In this document: positions 11,576-22,892 of the stretch, piece by piece | Numbering within the stretch: the stretch's first letter is position 1 | Layout of the letters: the number at the start of each line of letters is the position of its first letter | From: Coptis chinensis | Taxonomy: Eukaryota > Streptophyta > Magnoliopsida > Ranunculales > Ranunculaceae | DNA length: 64,000 bases | Reading direction: 5' to 3' | Assembly (NCBI GenBank): GCA_015680905.1 | Contig: JADFTS010000100.1 | Coordinates: forward strand, 20,159 to 84,158 | Made by a program: the position numbers and the translations under genes | The notes under the pieces: generated by a model | Database searches by the model: none | What the model saw: the letters and a program-made list of their open reading frames with translations, nothing else | What the model was told of the DNA's origin: nothing

Positions 11576-11925
11576 TGAGTACGGTGTTCTTAAAAACGCT
11601 AGGTGATAGTCGGGCAGTGGGAGAGCGCAGTGCCTAGACAGGCTAGGTGCTAGACGGTTTTTTTTTTCATAATATATATTATAATATATATAGTAATACA
11701 CTTCTATACTACAAAAAATGAAAAAAATCATTTACCATAACTCAAAAAACTAAACACAAACAAAGATACTTATTACAAAAATATGTAATAGTTGAAAATT
11801 TTCGACTTCATATAAAAACATAATCTTTTCTTATAGTGGCATATAATTTACATTAGATTTTAGTCTTTTAAACTCATTCAAATCTTAAGCCTACACGGGC
11901 TTTTAATTTTCAACATTTAATCATT

Positions 11926-11962
<37 letters not shown>

Positions 11963-12040
11963 TGCCTGGACCGCCTAGAGGCCGATTAGTTTGCCTAGAC
12001 CTGCCTAATCGGTCTACCGATTTTTTAAACAATTTGGGCC
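11576..12040. mobile_element. possible foldback element with poly(A) core
   Basis: The left part contains GTTCTTAAAAACGCTAGG and repeated CTAGGTGCTAG motifs. The right part contains CGCCTAGAGG, CTGCCTAATCGG and TTTTTTAAAC, giving imperfect inverted similarity (CTAGGC-type repeats). A run of about 35 A lies at 11926-11960. The arrangement resembles common plant foldback repeats, but no clean target duplication was found, so boundaries are approximate. Confidence 0.35.
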
Positions 12041-13077
12041 TAGGCGAGTCAGTTGGGCACTGTGTGAGTATGTCAATATGTGTAAATGTATAACTCATTA
12101 CTCCCAAAAGAGCAGATTTGAAATGGGGCTAAAGGCCGGCTTCACCAAGAAAAAAAAAAGGGGCTCAAGGCATTTCTTAATTCTTACCATACATATTATT
12201 TTGTTGGGCCCTATTGTTTTGGGGCTTTTGGCTAATCCTTTCGTCTAGACTCTAGAGCCTTACATTTGGAGCATGCTTACAGCCGGCCCTGCCAGGTAAC
12301 TGTGATCCTTATTACAACCCGACCCGACCCATTCAACTGTTCCAACTTCCAAGTTCCAACTCATCTAAACTCCCGTCTGCCATTGGTTCGGAACAAAATC
12401 CATCGATAAGTTCATTATTTTGTTTTTCTGATAAAGATTTTATTATACCGAATTTGATTTAATGAGCATGGCCCAACGTCTTGAGTATGACCATACTTCG
12501 GTTGTCGCCAATGTAATATTTTCAATAAGGATATAATTTTTTTTTCATTTGATGCATTGTTGCACTAGACATAAATAAAATTGGATATCTGAGTCTTGTT
12601 TTGAACTTTTGATCAATATCTATAAGGATTCCATCATCGAAAACATCTCTACGTGTAAAATATGAAAATGTACTATTCAAAGTTCAGACAGAGCTGGAAT
12701 CCTACATATAGATGTTACAACTCTGCTACATTAGCAGTTTAGCAGTTTAGCACATGCATCGATGTATGCATACAGTATACTAGATCTTAAAACTGGCATC
12801 CATATGAATAAACAATGACTAGTTAACAAACTTGTGGGAGCCAAATATAGTTTAACACATAAACAAGCAATTGAGCGTTTTTAAAAGGAAAATAGATGCA
12901 GTCTCAAATTCTCAATCAACTTTAAAGAATCAAACAAGCCCGTATGGTATACAGCTTTTCAAGCTCCAAAAGAATCGTAATGTAATGGACAATATGGACT
13001 ATAGCCAAATACCTTAAAAACAATAGTTTGGACTTTGGAGGATACCAACTACCAAGTGAAAATTATCATCACATAGA
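12041..13077. other. intergenic, no gene seen
   Basis: 12128-12295 has GGCCGGC near one end and GCCGGCCCTGCC near the other, a possible small inverted-repeat element without a proven target duplication. The rest, up to the Copia insertion, shows nothing I can assign. Confidence 0.3.
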
Positions 13078-13082
13078 CACCC

Positions 13083-13296
13083 TATTGGAGATAATCACAA
13101 GACAACGAATCTTCTCAAGGAAGTCAACAGCAATACCAGCTAACCAGAATGCCAGCTCACTAGAATGCCAGCTTACCAGACAGTTACAACAAACCCTGTT
13201 TAGTTGCCTAATCATATACGGTGTATAAATAGAGAACTAAGGTTGTAATAATTCAATTCCAACATAATCATTTTATCTTTCATCATTATTCTATCA
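13083..13296 (+). repeat. Copia 5' LTR
   Basis: A 214-bp direct repeat of 18185-18398. It carries a TATA box (TGTATAAATAGAG) at about 13219-13231, the likely start signal for the element's RNA. It differs from the 3' LTR mainly at positions where the 3' copy has CGG and this copy has CAG. Confidence 0.93.
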
Positions 13297-13309
13297 TGGT
13301 ATCGGAGCC
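13297..13309 (+). promoter_or_regulatory. Copia primer-binding site (initiator Met tRNA)
   Basis: TGGTATCGGAGCC lies immediately after the LTR. The established complement of plant initiator-Met tRNA is TGGTATCAGAGC, so this has one mismatch (A to G). Confidence 0.85.
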
Positions 13310-13400
13310 AATCACACTTTTGTGAGTGATCCTCAATTTTTTTTTTAGGGTTTCGTGTTCTTCAATCCAAACTTTAGGATTCCACTCAAATCTTGATTTC

Positions 13401-14862
13401 AATGACAAGAACTAATCAAACTTCACAACCATCAACACACATGAACAATATAAACGATTCGGTTACTGCTGCTCAAGATCCAGTAACAATCAACACTCAA
13501 GATCCAAGGTTACAAGTGATGCTCAAAATCCAAATCAATAATGGTCACGCTAATTTTCCGCCTTTTACTTGTTAATAACTCTTCACCGATTCAACGAAAT
13601 CAACCTATTAATGATTCTTCAAAGAATAAATCAAATGAATCTATGTGATCAACATCACACTTCTGGTGTGAATGGAGTTTCAAGTCAACATGCATTCTTC
13701 TGCGAGTAAATCCTCGAAATACTTCAACTTTTCATGGAACGAGTCATCAACACTCTCCAAATCTAATGTTTAATGGAGTATCTTCTTCAAATCCAAGTTT
13801 TCATGGTGGTTTAAAGAAGTCAACAAAGATATGGGACTTATCCTCAAATCTACTACTTTGGTTCTCATCTTCAACAATCTACTATTCATGGAGCTCAGAA
13901 TGCATCTTTCAACAATTATTCTAGTTTTTACCCTCAGTTACCAATGGCGGTACCACCTCAAACCTCCTCTGTATCTTTTCCAAATATTTCTCATATGGTT
14001 CCACTCAAACTCACACGAGAAAACTATTTGTTGTGGAGATTCTGCTTTTATCCAGTTTTCAATACATATGACTTAAATGGCTTCATAGATGGATCAGATC
14101 CTTGTCCTTCTAAATTTGTTCTAGATAGTGTTGGAAATCCTACCACTCAAATCAATCCGTTATTATGTATCCTGGATAAAGAAGGACCAAATGCTAATGA
14201 TTTGGATAAATTCCACCCTTAGTGAAGAAATTCTTCCATATGTCATTGGACTTCCTACATCAAGAGCATTATGGACTGCTCTGGAAACAAGATTTTCTAC
14301 ACTTTCTAGGTCTCATGTACTTGATTAAAAAAGTCGGTTGCAAGACATCAAGAAGGATGGTTCTACTATGGTCAATATCTTTATAAAATAAAGAGAATTC
14401 GCGATGCCTTAGTCATACGGAGCTATAACCGATGAAGGAGATTTAATCTTCCACACATTAAAAGGTTTACCAAAGGAGTATGCAACTTTCTGTACTTCTA
14501 TACGCCGTAAAGGTCCGCACATGATCCCGTCAATTGAGGAATTACATAATCTTGCATTAAGTGAAGAACTATCGGTTGAGGAGTTCAACAAAACTACTGA
14601 AGACATTCGATCGGTTGCATCAAGCTTTCTATGTTGGAAGCTCATTAAACTCGGAAGAGGAACTTATAATGGTGGAAGAGAAAATGGCAGAGGTAATAAC
14701 TATAATGGTGGAAGAGGAACCTCAAGAGGAAATTATAGAGGCAGAGGCAACAATAACAGTGACAGACGATATAACCATTCCAACTACAACAATCATTCCT
14801 ATACCAATACTGGATCTCAACATTACAATGGTTACAACAACACTTGGAACTCAAACATCTAG
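13401..14862 (+). pseudogene. Copia gag region, frameshifted
   Basis: Reading begins at the ATG at 13401 and passes through several frames. 13944-14222 carries the N-terminal Copia gag signature (LTRENYLLWRF, GFIDGSDPCP). 14521-14862 is the C-terminal part, rich in Gly-Arg-Asn (GRGTYNGGRENGRGNN), a typical nucleic-acid-binding tail. A premature stop sits at about 13573 and frames change near 14220 and 14330. No intact CCHC knuckle is visible. Confidence 0.85.
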
Positions 14863-14868
14863 GCCTCA

Positions 14869-17800
14869 ATGTCGGATCGTAACAAATATGGTCATGTGGC
14901 TATAGACTCGCCACACAATAGGATGAATCATTCCTATGTGGGCAGAATTCCTCCTGCTAAGCTGGCAATGCTAGCCAATCTGAATGAAACTGATTCTACA
15001 GTAGCTTCTACCTCTTCATATACTCCACAAGACTCAATGTGGTATGCAGATACTGGAGCAACAAACCATCTCACTTCTGATCTATCAAATCTATCACTTC
15101 ACTCAGATTACAAGGGCTCAGACAAGATTACAGTTGGCAATGGTCAAGGTTTGCCTATACTCCATACTGGTTCATCTTATTTATATCCTATAAATTCATC
15201 ACATAGTTTCAAAATGAAGAATATTCTACATGTGCCACACATCACACATAACCTTTTGAGTGTGCATCAATTTGTCACTGATAATCACTGTGCTCTGATG
15301 TTCACTCCTCATGCTTTCTATGTCAAGGACATTGCATCGGGGAGGACTCTTTTCCAAGGACCAACTGAGCATGGGTTATATACCCTATTCATCTCACATC
15401 TAAGTCAACTCAATTTAATCATCATGCATTCATTTCAACTGCCTTTTCTGCCACAAAAGCATCTATTTCAACATGGCATAACAGACTAGGTCATCCCCGC
15501 TTGCAGTATTGGCCAAAGTTACTGCAAAGATCTTGCGTTCAAGGCACATCCACAACTTCTTTTTGTCAAGACTGTGCTTTGGGCAAAAGTACTAAACTTT
15601 CTTTTAGTCAGTCAACTTGTAAAACTGTCCACCCATTACAACTTTTACATATTGACCTTTGGGGTCCTTCTCCTGTATTATCGGTTGATGGCTATAGATT
15701 TTATGCAAGTATTGTTGATGATTTTACCAAATCTTCTTTGGATATTTCCTTTACATCAAAAGTCTGAGTTTGATTCTCAGATTCTATTCTTTCAAATCTT
15801 TCATTGAAAACTTCTTGAATATGAAAATTAAGACTGTAAAAACTGATGGTGGTGGTGAATTTATTAGTACTCAACTTAAGACTTTTCTTTCAAATAATGG
15901 TATCTCTCATCAGTTTTCTTGTCCACATACACCAGAGCAAAATGGTGTAGTGGAGAGGAAACACAGACATATCCTAGATACATCTAGAACTCTCATCTCT
16001 CAGTCTCATTTACCATCAAAATACTGGACTGATGTTTTCAAAACTGCTGTATATCTTATCAACAGACTTCCTTCCAAATCATTGAATCATGTTTCTCCTT
16101 GGGAAAAACTGTACAAAACATCTCCAAATTACTCTGTGTTAAAAGCTTTTGGGTGTAGATGCTACCCTTGGCTCAAACCATACATTTCAAATAAACTTGA
16201 CCTAAGATCAAAATCATGCATCTTTATAGGTTATAGTTTACATCACAAAGGTTACAAATGTCTTGATACTACAACTGGGAGAGTGTATATATCAAGACAT
16301 GTAGTGTTCAATGAACAAGACTTTCCATTCAAAGAAACTATTCCTACAGCTTCACTTCAATCTTTCTTAAATTCTGAGTTTTGTTGTCCTTCGTTTTGAA
16401 GTTCCAATACCAAACATCATTTCTTTTGACAAACTTGCCAAGACAAACACCTCTCAGTTCCTTCCATTTTAGAAATTCCAAGTTAAACAAATCGAAGCAA
16501 TTCACCTTCGTTAATACAAATTACTACCGCGGTACATTCTATGCAAACTAGATCCAAAAGTGGCATCTTTAAACCTAAAGTCCTCATTTCTTCTAAACAT
16601 CCTATTTCACATGCTTTATACACCTCTCTTTCTTCTATACCAATAACTCCTACATGCTACACTCAAAGCAATCAAAGATTCCAACCGGAGGGCTGCTATG
16701 GGCCGATGAAATACAATGCCTTGATAAAAATGGCACTTGGGAGTTAGTGCCATTCTCTTCTACTCAAAATCTTGTGGATAACAAGTGGGTTTTCAGATTA
16801 AAACGAAGGTTGATGGCACTATAGATAAGTTCAAAGCTAGATTAGTTGCCAAGGGGTATCATCAAAAGAGTGGATTAGATTATGATCGGACTTTCAGTCT
16901 GTTGCAAAGCACGGAACAATAAAGGTCATTCTCTCTCTTGCAGTCAATTTTAATTGGGATATCGGGCAGTTGGATGTCTCAAATGCTTTTCTACATGGTC
17001 ATCTAAAAGAGCAAGTTTTCATGACTCAACCAAAAGGATTTGTGGATCCTCACAAAACCTAATCATAATGCGTCGACCGCTCAAATCTCTTTATGGCCTC
17101 AAACAAGCTCCTAGAGCTTGGTATGAGGAGCTCTATCAAGCTCTCTTATCCATTGGTTTCATAGCATCACAGGCAGATCATTCTCTGTTCATCAAAAAGG
17201 ATACTCAATCTACTACATATGTACTTGTATATGTTGATGATATCTTAATCACAGGGAGCTCTGCCAAAGTTTATCAACATATCATTCATCAGTTGAGCAA
17301 TATCTTCTCAATGAAGGATCTAGGTTCTATTAGTTACTTTTCACGGGTCTTGAAGCTACAAGAAGTTCGGATGGCTTATTTACATCACGGTCAAAATACA
17401 TCTTTGACATTCTTACCAAGGCCAACATGATCAATGCAAAGCCTTGCTCTACTCCCATATCTACCACATGTAAACCGGACAATCATCTTTGGAGCTTTAT
17501 TGGATGATCCCTCGCTTCTGATCTATTGTTGGGGGCTGCAATACTTAACTTGGACTCGACCAGAAATTTCTTTTGCAGTGAATATGGTATGTCGGTTCAT
17601 GCACAGTCCAAGATTGCCACATCTTCTTTGCTGCAAAAAAAGGATTTTAAGGTACCTCAAAGGTACTATTTCACATGGTATTTGGTTCCGGAAAGGTACA
17701 TCAAGCTTGAATGCATCTTGTGATGCCGATTGGGTTTGGGTGTCCCATGGATAGAAGGTCAATTACAGGTTTTTGTTTTTCTTTGGCTCCAATCCTATCT

Positions 17801-18130
17801 CATGGTCAGCCAAGAAACAACATCGTGGCAGTCATCATCGGCGAGTATAGAGCACTTGCTCATACTGCAGCAGAAATCTATTGGTTATGTATTCTTCTCA
17901 AAGATTTGCACATTCCCTATCTCAATGTCCTATGCTTCAGCTGTGACAACATCGATTGCCATCTCCTTAGCCAGACAATCCGGTATTTCACGCCGCACCA
18001 AACCGTGGGAAATTGATTACCATTATGTTAGGAGCTAGTTCTCGATAAAAGCAATCACTATTCAATATTTATCCACCAAGGATCAAATAGCTGATATATT
18101 TACAAAGGGGTTGTCGATTACAAAGATTTG
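14869..18130 (+). pseudogene. Copia pol region (protease, integrase, RT, RNase H), frameshifted
   Basis: Seen in order: protease active site WYADTGATNHLTSD (about 15040-15081); pre-integrase zinc region (WHNRLGHPRLQ, then CQDCALGK, about 15470-15590); integrase core with HIDLWGPSP and DGGGEF...ERKHR, giving the D,D,E residues (15650-15970); reverse transcriptase with LYGLKQAPRAWYEEL (17090-17130) and YVDDILITG (17230-17260); RNase H with DADWVWVSHG and SITGFCFSLA (17725-17800). Breaks occur near 15489, 15765, 16399, 16750, 17430 and 17755. The element cannot make an intact polyprotein. Confidence 0.93.
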
Positions 18131-18171
18131 AATTTCTTCTATCCAAGCTTTCGGTTCAACATACTCCCTTC

Positions 18172-18184
18172 AAATTGAAAGGGG
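18172..18184 (+). promoter_or_regulatory. Copia polypurine tract
   Basis: AAATTGAAAGGGG directly precedes the 3' LTR. This is the expected plus-strand primer site. Confidence 0.8.
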
Positions 18185-18398
18185 TATTGGAGATAATCAC
18201 AAGACAAATCGAATCTTCTCAAGGAAGTCAACGGCAATACCGGCTAACGGAATGCTAGCTCACTAGAATGCCGACTTACGGGCGGTTACAACAAACCCTG
18301 TTTAGTTGCCTAATCATATACGGTGTATAAATAGAGAACTAAGGTTGTAATAATTCAATTCCAACATAATCATTTTATCTTTCATCATTATTCTATCA
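18185..18398 (+). repeat. Copia 3' LTR
   Basis: A direct repeat of the 5' LTR, identical over its second half (TTACAACAAACCC... to CTATCA) and divergent in the first 100 bp. It is followed by the target duplication CACCC. Confidence 0.93.
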
Positions 18399-18481
18399 CA
18401 CCCTACATATACCAAACCTTCAATTCATAACTTAGGTACTCACATACAGAGTTTCTCAAGAAGAAAAAAAACTGTCCATAA

Positions 18482-18716
18482 TCAGATACTAGGCAAAAAG
18501 AGGTGTGGTGTACAAAACTTGGAAAGTGCATCGTCGCCAGAATAAATGGGTTCTATAGTACTCTTAAAAAAGTCAAAAACTCCCATGTCAACAAAACTAT
18601 TTTGGGAAGCTGCATAATGGTCATCAGTAAAGTAGATGCTATTTTCCTTCAATTCTGGGTAGTCGAGAGTTGAGATGGCAAAAGAAGTATTCATTGCCAA
18701 CGAATAAGGCATGCTC
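18482..18716 (-). pseudogene. F-box pseudogene piece 4: C-terminus
   Basis: Begins with the second copy of GAGCATGCCTTA and continues ENSIYFTDDHYAASQ, MGVFDFFKSTIEPIY and a C-terminal LFLPSI with stop at 18482-18484. The YFTDD...MGVF block is the C-terminal signature of DUF295. One base too many near 18692 shifts the frame relative to piece 3. Confidence 0.88.
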
Positions 18717-18769
18717 TTTTTTTTTTTTTTTTTTTTTCCCGATAAACTTTCCATATTATATATTAAACC

Positions 18770-21700
18770 TTAAAGCCATAAAGGCCCAGAGTTTGTCTCC
18801 ACCATACACATTGGCAGAGCTATTAAAGATAGCTGGTGGATTGCCCACTGAGCTAACTGGTGAGCATCACTATTTACAGATCGACGCACCCAGCTGAATA
18901 TTACAGACTCTAACTTACTTAACAGTTTTGTTATAGCAAAATGTAAAGCTTGCAAACTCCATCTACATCCATCCCCATTAAAGGACTGTATGACCTCTTT
19001 ACAGTCCCCTTGAAACACATAGTTATAACTGCCTAAAAAACAAGCCAGCAGAGCAGCTACTTCACTTGCCACCATCTCAGCTTCTTCAGGGCCCTTAGCT
19101 TTAAAACTCCTAACAGCAGCTCCAACCAAATCACCGACATCATTCTAAGCCAGACACCCCGCACTAGCACATCCTGTATCCCTGTGGAAAGCAGCATCAA
19201 ATCTTATGAGAATGCTATCTCTAGGAATTACAGGAAACAAAAACGTTAGATCATTTATTGGAGGTGGATTAAGGGGAGGGTTAGGAAGATCTTCTCTGAA
19301 TGCTTTGCGGACTTTTTGTGACAAACCGAGCTTCTCCTTAGAAGACTTGCCCTGTTAGGAATCTTAAGCTCAAACTTTGCTTCATTTCTAGCTTCCCAAA
19401 TATGGTAAAGCAAGACACAGCTGTAGACTCCTGCTTGGTTAATGTATTCCTCTGCACTAGAACACCACATCAGAAACTTGTCCAGCCATGATTTGATAGT
19501 ATTCCCACTATCCAAATTTGCACATGAAGTCAAGCTCTCGACCCAAACCAAGCACTTCGACCCGGTCCACATCCAAAAAGAGATGTGTATCTGTTTCCAT
19601 AGTACTCAACAAAGAGGACATGTAAATTCCCCATTCATATTCCTTTCCATAAGTAAATCCCCCATGGGTAAGGCTCTTTTGTAAACTTTCCAAAGGAACA
19701 GTTGTATGTGGTGGGAGAGTTGATGTCCATATTCTAGATATGGTCTTACATTTGAAACTTGAGGGATCCCTTCCCAACTTCTTTGGTTAAAGAATTTATA
19801 GGCAGTCTTCACAGTAAAAGCCCCTTTCCCATCTTCAGACCATATCATCTTGTCTTTTTTGACCCCCAAAGGCCTCACCACCACCTCTTGGATCTGTTTG
19901 CTAATAAGAGGTGGGAAAAGCTGGTTCAGTTTTCCTATATCCCACCCATTGCCACTGGGAAGGAACATATCAACCACATGTGCCCTCTCAAGTTCTGGGT
20001 GATCAACTCCCAGTTCTTTAAAGGTGCTAGGTCTACCTTCTTTACAAAGCCAGGGGTCATGAAGAAGAGAAGTGGTTAACCCATTTCCAATGCTCCAGAT
20101 CAGACCCCCACTCATGAGATTAAACACCTTATGCACCCCCTTCCGTAAGTAGGATGTTGTTCCGGAGGTTTTAGCACATCCCCAATCCAATTTTACTATA
20201 AATGCTTGGTGAAGACTCTAGTCCACAAGGACTCTAAGTCGATGTTGCCCTTCCAAGGTAGTTTGGCAAGCATGGCTATATTCATATCTCTAGCTTTGCG
20301 AAAACCCAAACCTCCCCCACTTGTTTAGGTTTGCCTGATTGCCCCCACCCAATGGTGTGGACACTATTAGATTTATAGGACCCATTCGGAAAAAATCTCT
20401 GCAAGCTTTGTCTATCTTGTCACAAGTAGAGACAGGAGAAAGGTAGGTAGCCATGGCATCTGAGGGGTTGCTGGGCCCGCGGCTTGTATTAGGGTTGCTC
20501 TCCCAGCCTGGGATAACACCTTAGCTTTCCAACCCTTGATCTTGCCATGTACCTTGTCTACAAGATAGTCAAAATTCTCAGATTTCTTTCTGGATAACAT
20601 GATTGGAACCCCAAGATACTTATCCTTAGGATCAAACAGCTTCATTCTCTAGAATCTTTTCTGTTTAAACTTAACTCGAAATCTGACATTTCTACTAAAG
20701 AAAATGCTTGATTTGTCATAGTTAATCACGGTGACCCGGAGGCATCATTAATACTCACGCAAGATAGCCTTAAGGTGATTGCTATCTTCGAGGGGTAGCT
20801 TTAGAAAATAATCAAATCATCTGCATCTGAGGGAGATGAGTGATAGCGAGGAGAGTTCCTCTTGATTTTTATCCCTTGGATCTCTCCCTTATCCTCAGCT
20901 TGTGTAAGCATCCTTGATAAGGCCTTAGAAACCAAAATAAACAAATAAGAAGATAACAGATCCCCTTGCCTAAGACCCCTTTCAGGGTCAATTTTTTCAA
21001 TAGGGGATCCATTAAGCATGACTTTGAAAGATACAGTAGTAAGGCATTGGAGGATCAAATTTCTCCAAGTGTCACTAAACCTAAGTTTATTAAAGATGCC
21101 ATCAAGGAAGGACCACTCCACCCTATCATAGGTTTTTGCCATATCCATTTTTAAAGCCATCCATCCATGTTTCTTTGTTTTCATAATCTTCATGTTATGG
21201 AAAGCTTCACATGCTAACCCAATGTTATCCCCTATATTCCTCCCCTTTATGAAGGCTCCTTGGAATGGGGACACAATCTTGTTTATATGGCACTTCAGCC
21301 TATTAGCCATAATCTTAGAGATAATATTATAGCTAAAATTGCATAGACTAATAGGTCTGAATTTGGACATGTGATCAGGGTTAGACACTTTGGGAATCAG
21401 AGCTATGTAGGTTTCATTGAAACTAGGATTCAACTTACCAGAAACAAAGAAATCTTGCACAAAGGTTGTGATACAATCCCTATAATATCCCAAGGCGGTC
21501 CTGGTAAAAACTCCTTGGAACCCATCAGGCCCAGGAGCCTTGAGCTTCCCAAGCTTCCTAACCACTTACCAAATGTCAGCAGCAGTTGGGATAGCAGTGA
21601 GAAGTTCATTCTCTCTATCAGTAATAACAGGAGTAAAAAGATCCAAAATCTTATTATTGGTATCAGGGCAGTCAGAAGAGAAAATGTTACCAAAGTAATC

Positions 21701-22891
21701 ATTAACAGCCTTGCCCACATCTTCTCTTCCAACTTGCCAGTTCCCATCATTGTCTTTTATGCTATCAATCCTATTCTTCCTCCTCCTGTATATAGTAGAG
21801 AGATGGAAAAACCTAGTATTTTTCCCTCCCTCTTTGATCCAATGGTTGGTGGATTTTTGCTTCCAATAGGATTCTTCCTTCGCATACCACTCAAGCAAAG
21901 TAGCTTTGAGAGCCTTAGCTTTATAATGATTTTCTATATTGAAAGGCTTAGTTAAAACATATTCCAGCATCTTTTTTTGAGTTTTCCTGATGTTATGAAA
22001 AATGTTACCAAAGACATTTTTATTCCAATAAGATAGATTGTCTCTGGTAGCATTTAATCTATTGAGCACATTTTTGTCAGGCATCTCATGCATAGCAGAC
22101 TTCCAAGCCTCGTCAATACAAGGTTTACCGCGAAATATCAGACAACCACATACTAAAGAATCTAAAGGGTTTTAAGCCACAGTTCTCATGGTTAAAGAGT
22201 GAAATATGCATAGCCAAGTGATCAGAAGAAGCATTAGCCACATTCCTGACTATAGCCTGAGGAAAGCAAGTCAACCATTGGGGGTGGCCATAGCCGCGAT
22301 CCAACCTCTCAAGTACATGAGCTCCTGGGGTTCTATTGTTATTCCAAGTGAATTTTGGTCCCTTAAACCCCAAATCCACTAACCCCAGGTCATTGATAAA
22401 TTTGTTAAAGTCCAGCATGTACTTGGTTAGTTTGCTACGCCCCACTTTGTCATTCAGACTAGAAATAGCATTAAAGTCCCCAAACAGGCACCAAGGACCA
22501 GGTATCAAAGGAGCAATGTCTCTGAGCTCATTCCAGACTCTTTCTCTATGACTAGGAACAAGATCTCCATATACAAAAGAAAAGAAAAAAGAAGTCTTGT
22601 TGTAGTAATTTGAAATTTTACCTGTTATCTGGTTCTTAGTAGCCCCAAGCACTTCCAGGTCCACACCATCCTTCCACATGATAGCCAAACCACCACTCAA
22701 ACCTTCAGCAGGTACACAAAAGCATCTACCCAATTTCAACCTCTTGCTAATCATCTCTATACGCCTCCTATCTACCTTTTTTTTTCAGACAAGCACACTA
22801 TATCCACTTCCAGCACCCCCATCTGGTCCTTTATATGTTGAATCGCCGTGGTGGAACCAATACCCCGGCAATTCCAGGCGTAGATCGTCAT
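18770..22891 (-). pseudogene. LINE ORF2 (endonuclease, reverse transcriptase, RNase H), decayed
   Basis: Starts at the ATG at 22891 (MTIYAWNCRGIGS), two bases from the end of the ORF1 frame. Domains in order: AP-type endonuclease (GDFNAISSLND at about 22480, SSDHLAMHI at about 22215); linker; reverse transcriptase (KAPGPDGFQGVF at 21545, FRPISLCNFSYNIISKIMAN, GLRQGDLLSSYLF, then DADDLIIF at 20820); zinc-binding C-terminal region (GKGAFTVKTAYKFF at 19830-19780); RNase H (18770-19129, GDCKEV, SVNSDAHQLAQWA). Frames change near 22780, 22110, 21565, 20800, 20410 and 19600. The catalytic F/YADD is DADD here. Confidence 0.92.
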
Positions 22892-22892
22892 T

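Larger units (their letters stand above)
13083..18398 (+). mobile_element. Ty1/Copia LTR retrotransposon, complete but decayed (5316 bp)
   Basis: Two 214-bp LTRs (13083-13296 and 18185-18398) flank gag-pol in the order protease, integrase, reverse transcriptase, RNase H, which defines Copia. The element is flanked by a 5-bp target duplication CACCC (13078-13082 and 18399-18403). A primer-binding site follows the 5' LTR and a polypurine tract precedes the 3' LTR. Coding is broken by several frameshifts and stops. The LTRs begin TATTGG and end CTATCA rather than the usual TG...CA. Confidence 0.95.

Noticed and set aside
12128..12295. GGCCGGC ... GCCGGCCCTGCC as a MITE
   Set aside because: The inverted similarity is short and no flanking duplication could be seen.
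18482..18754. Reading the whole 90-codon frame as a separate small gene starting MESLSGKKKKKKK
   Set aside because: The N-terminal part is the LINE poly(A) tail read in frame; only the part after the target duplication belongs to the F-box gene.
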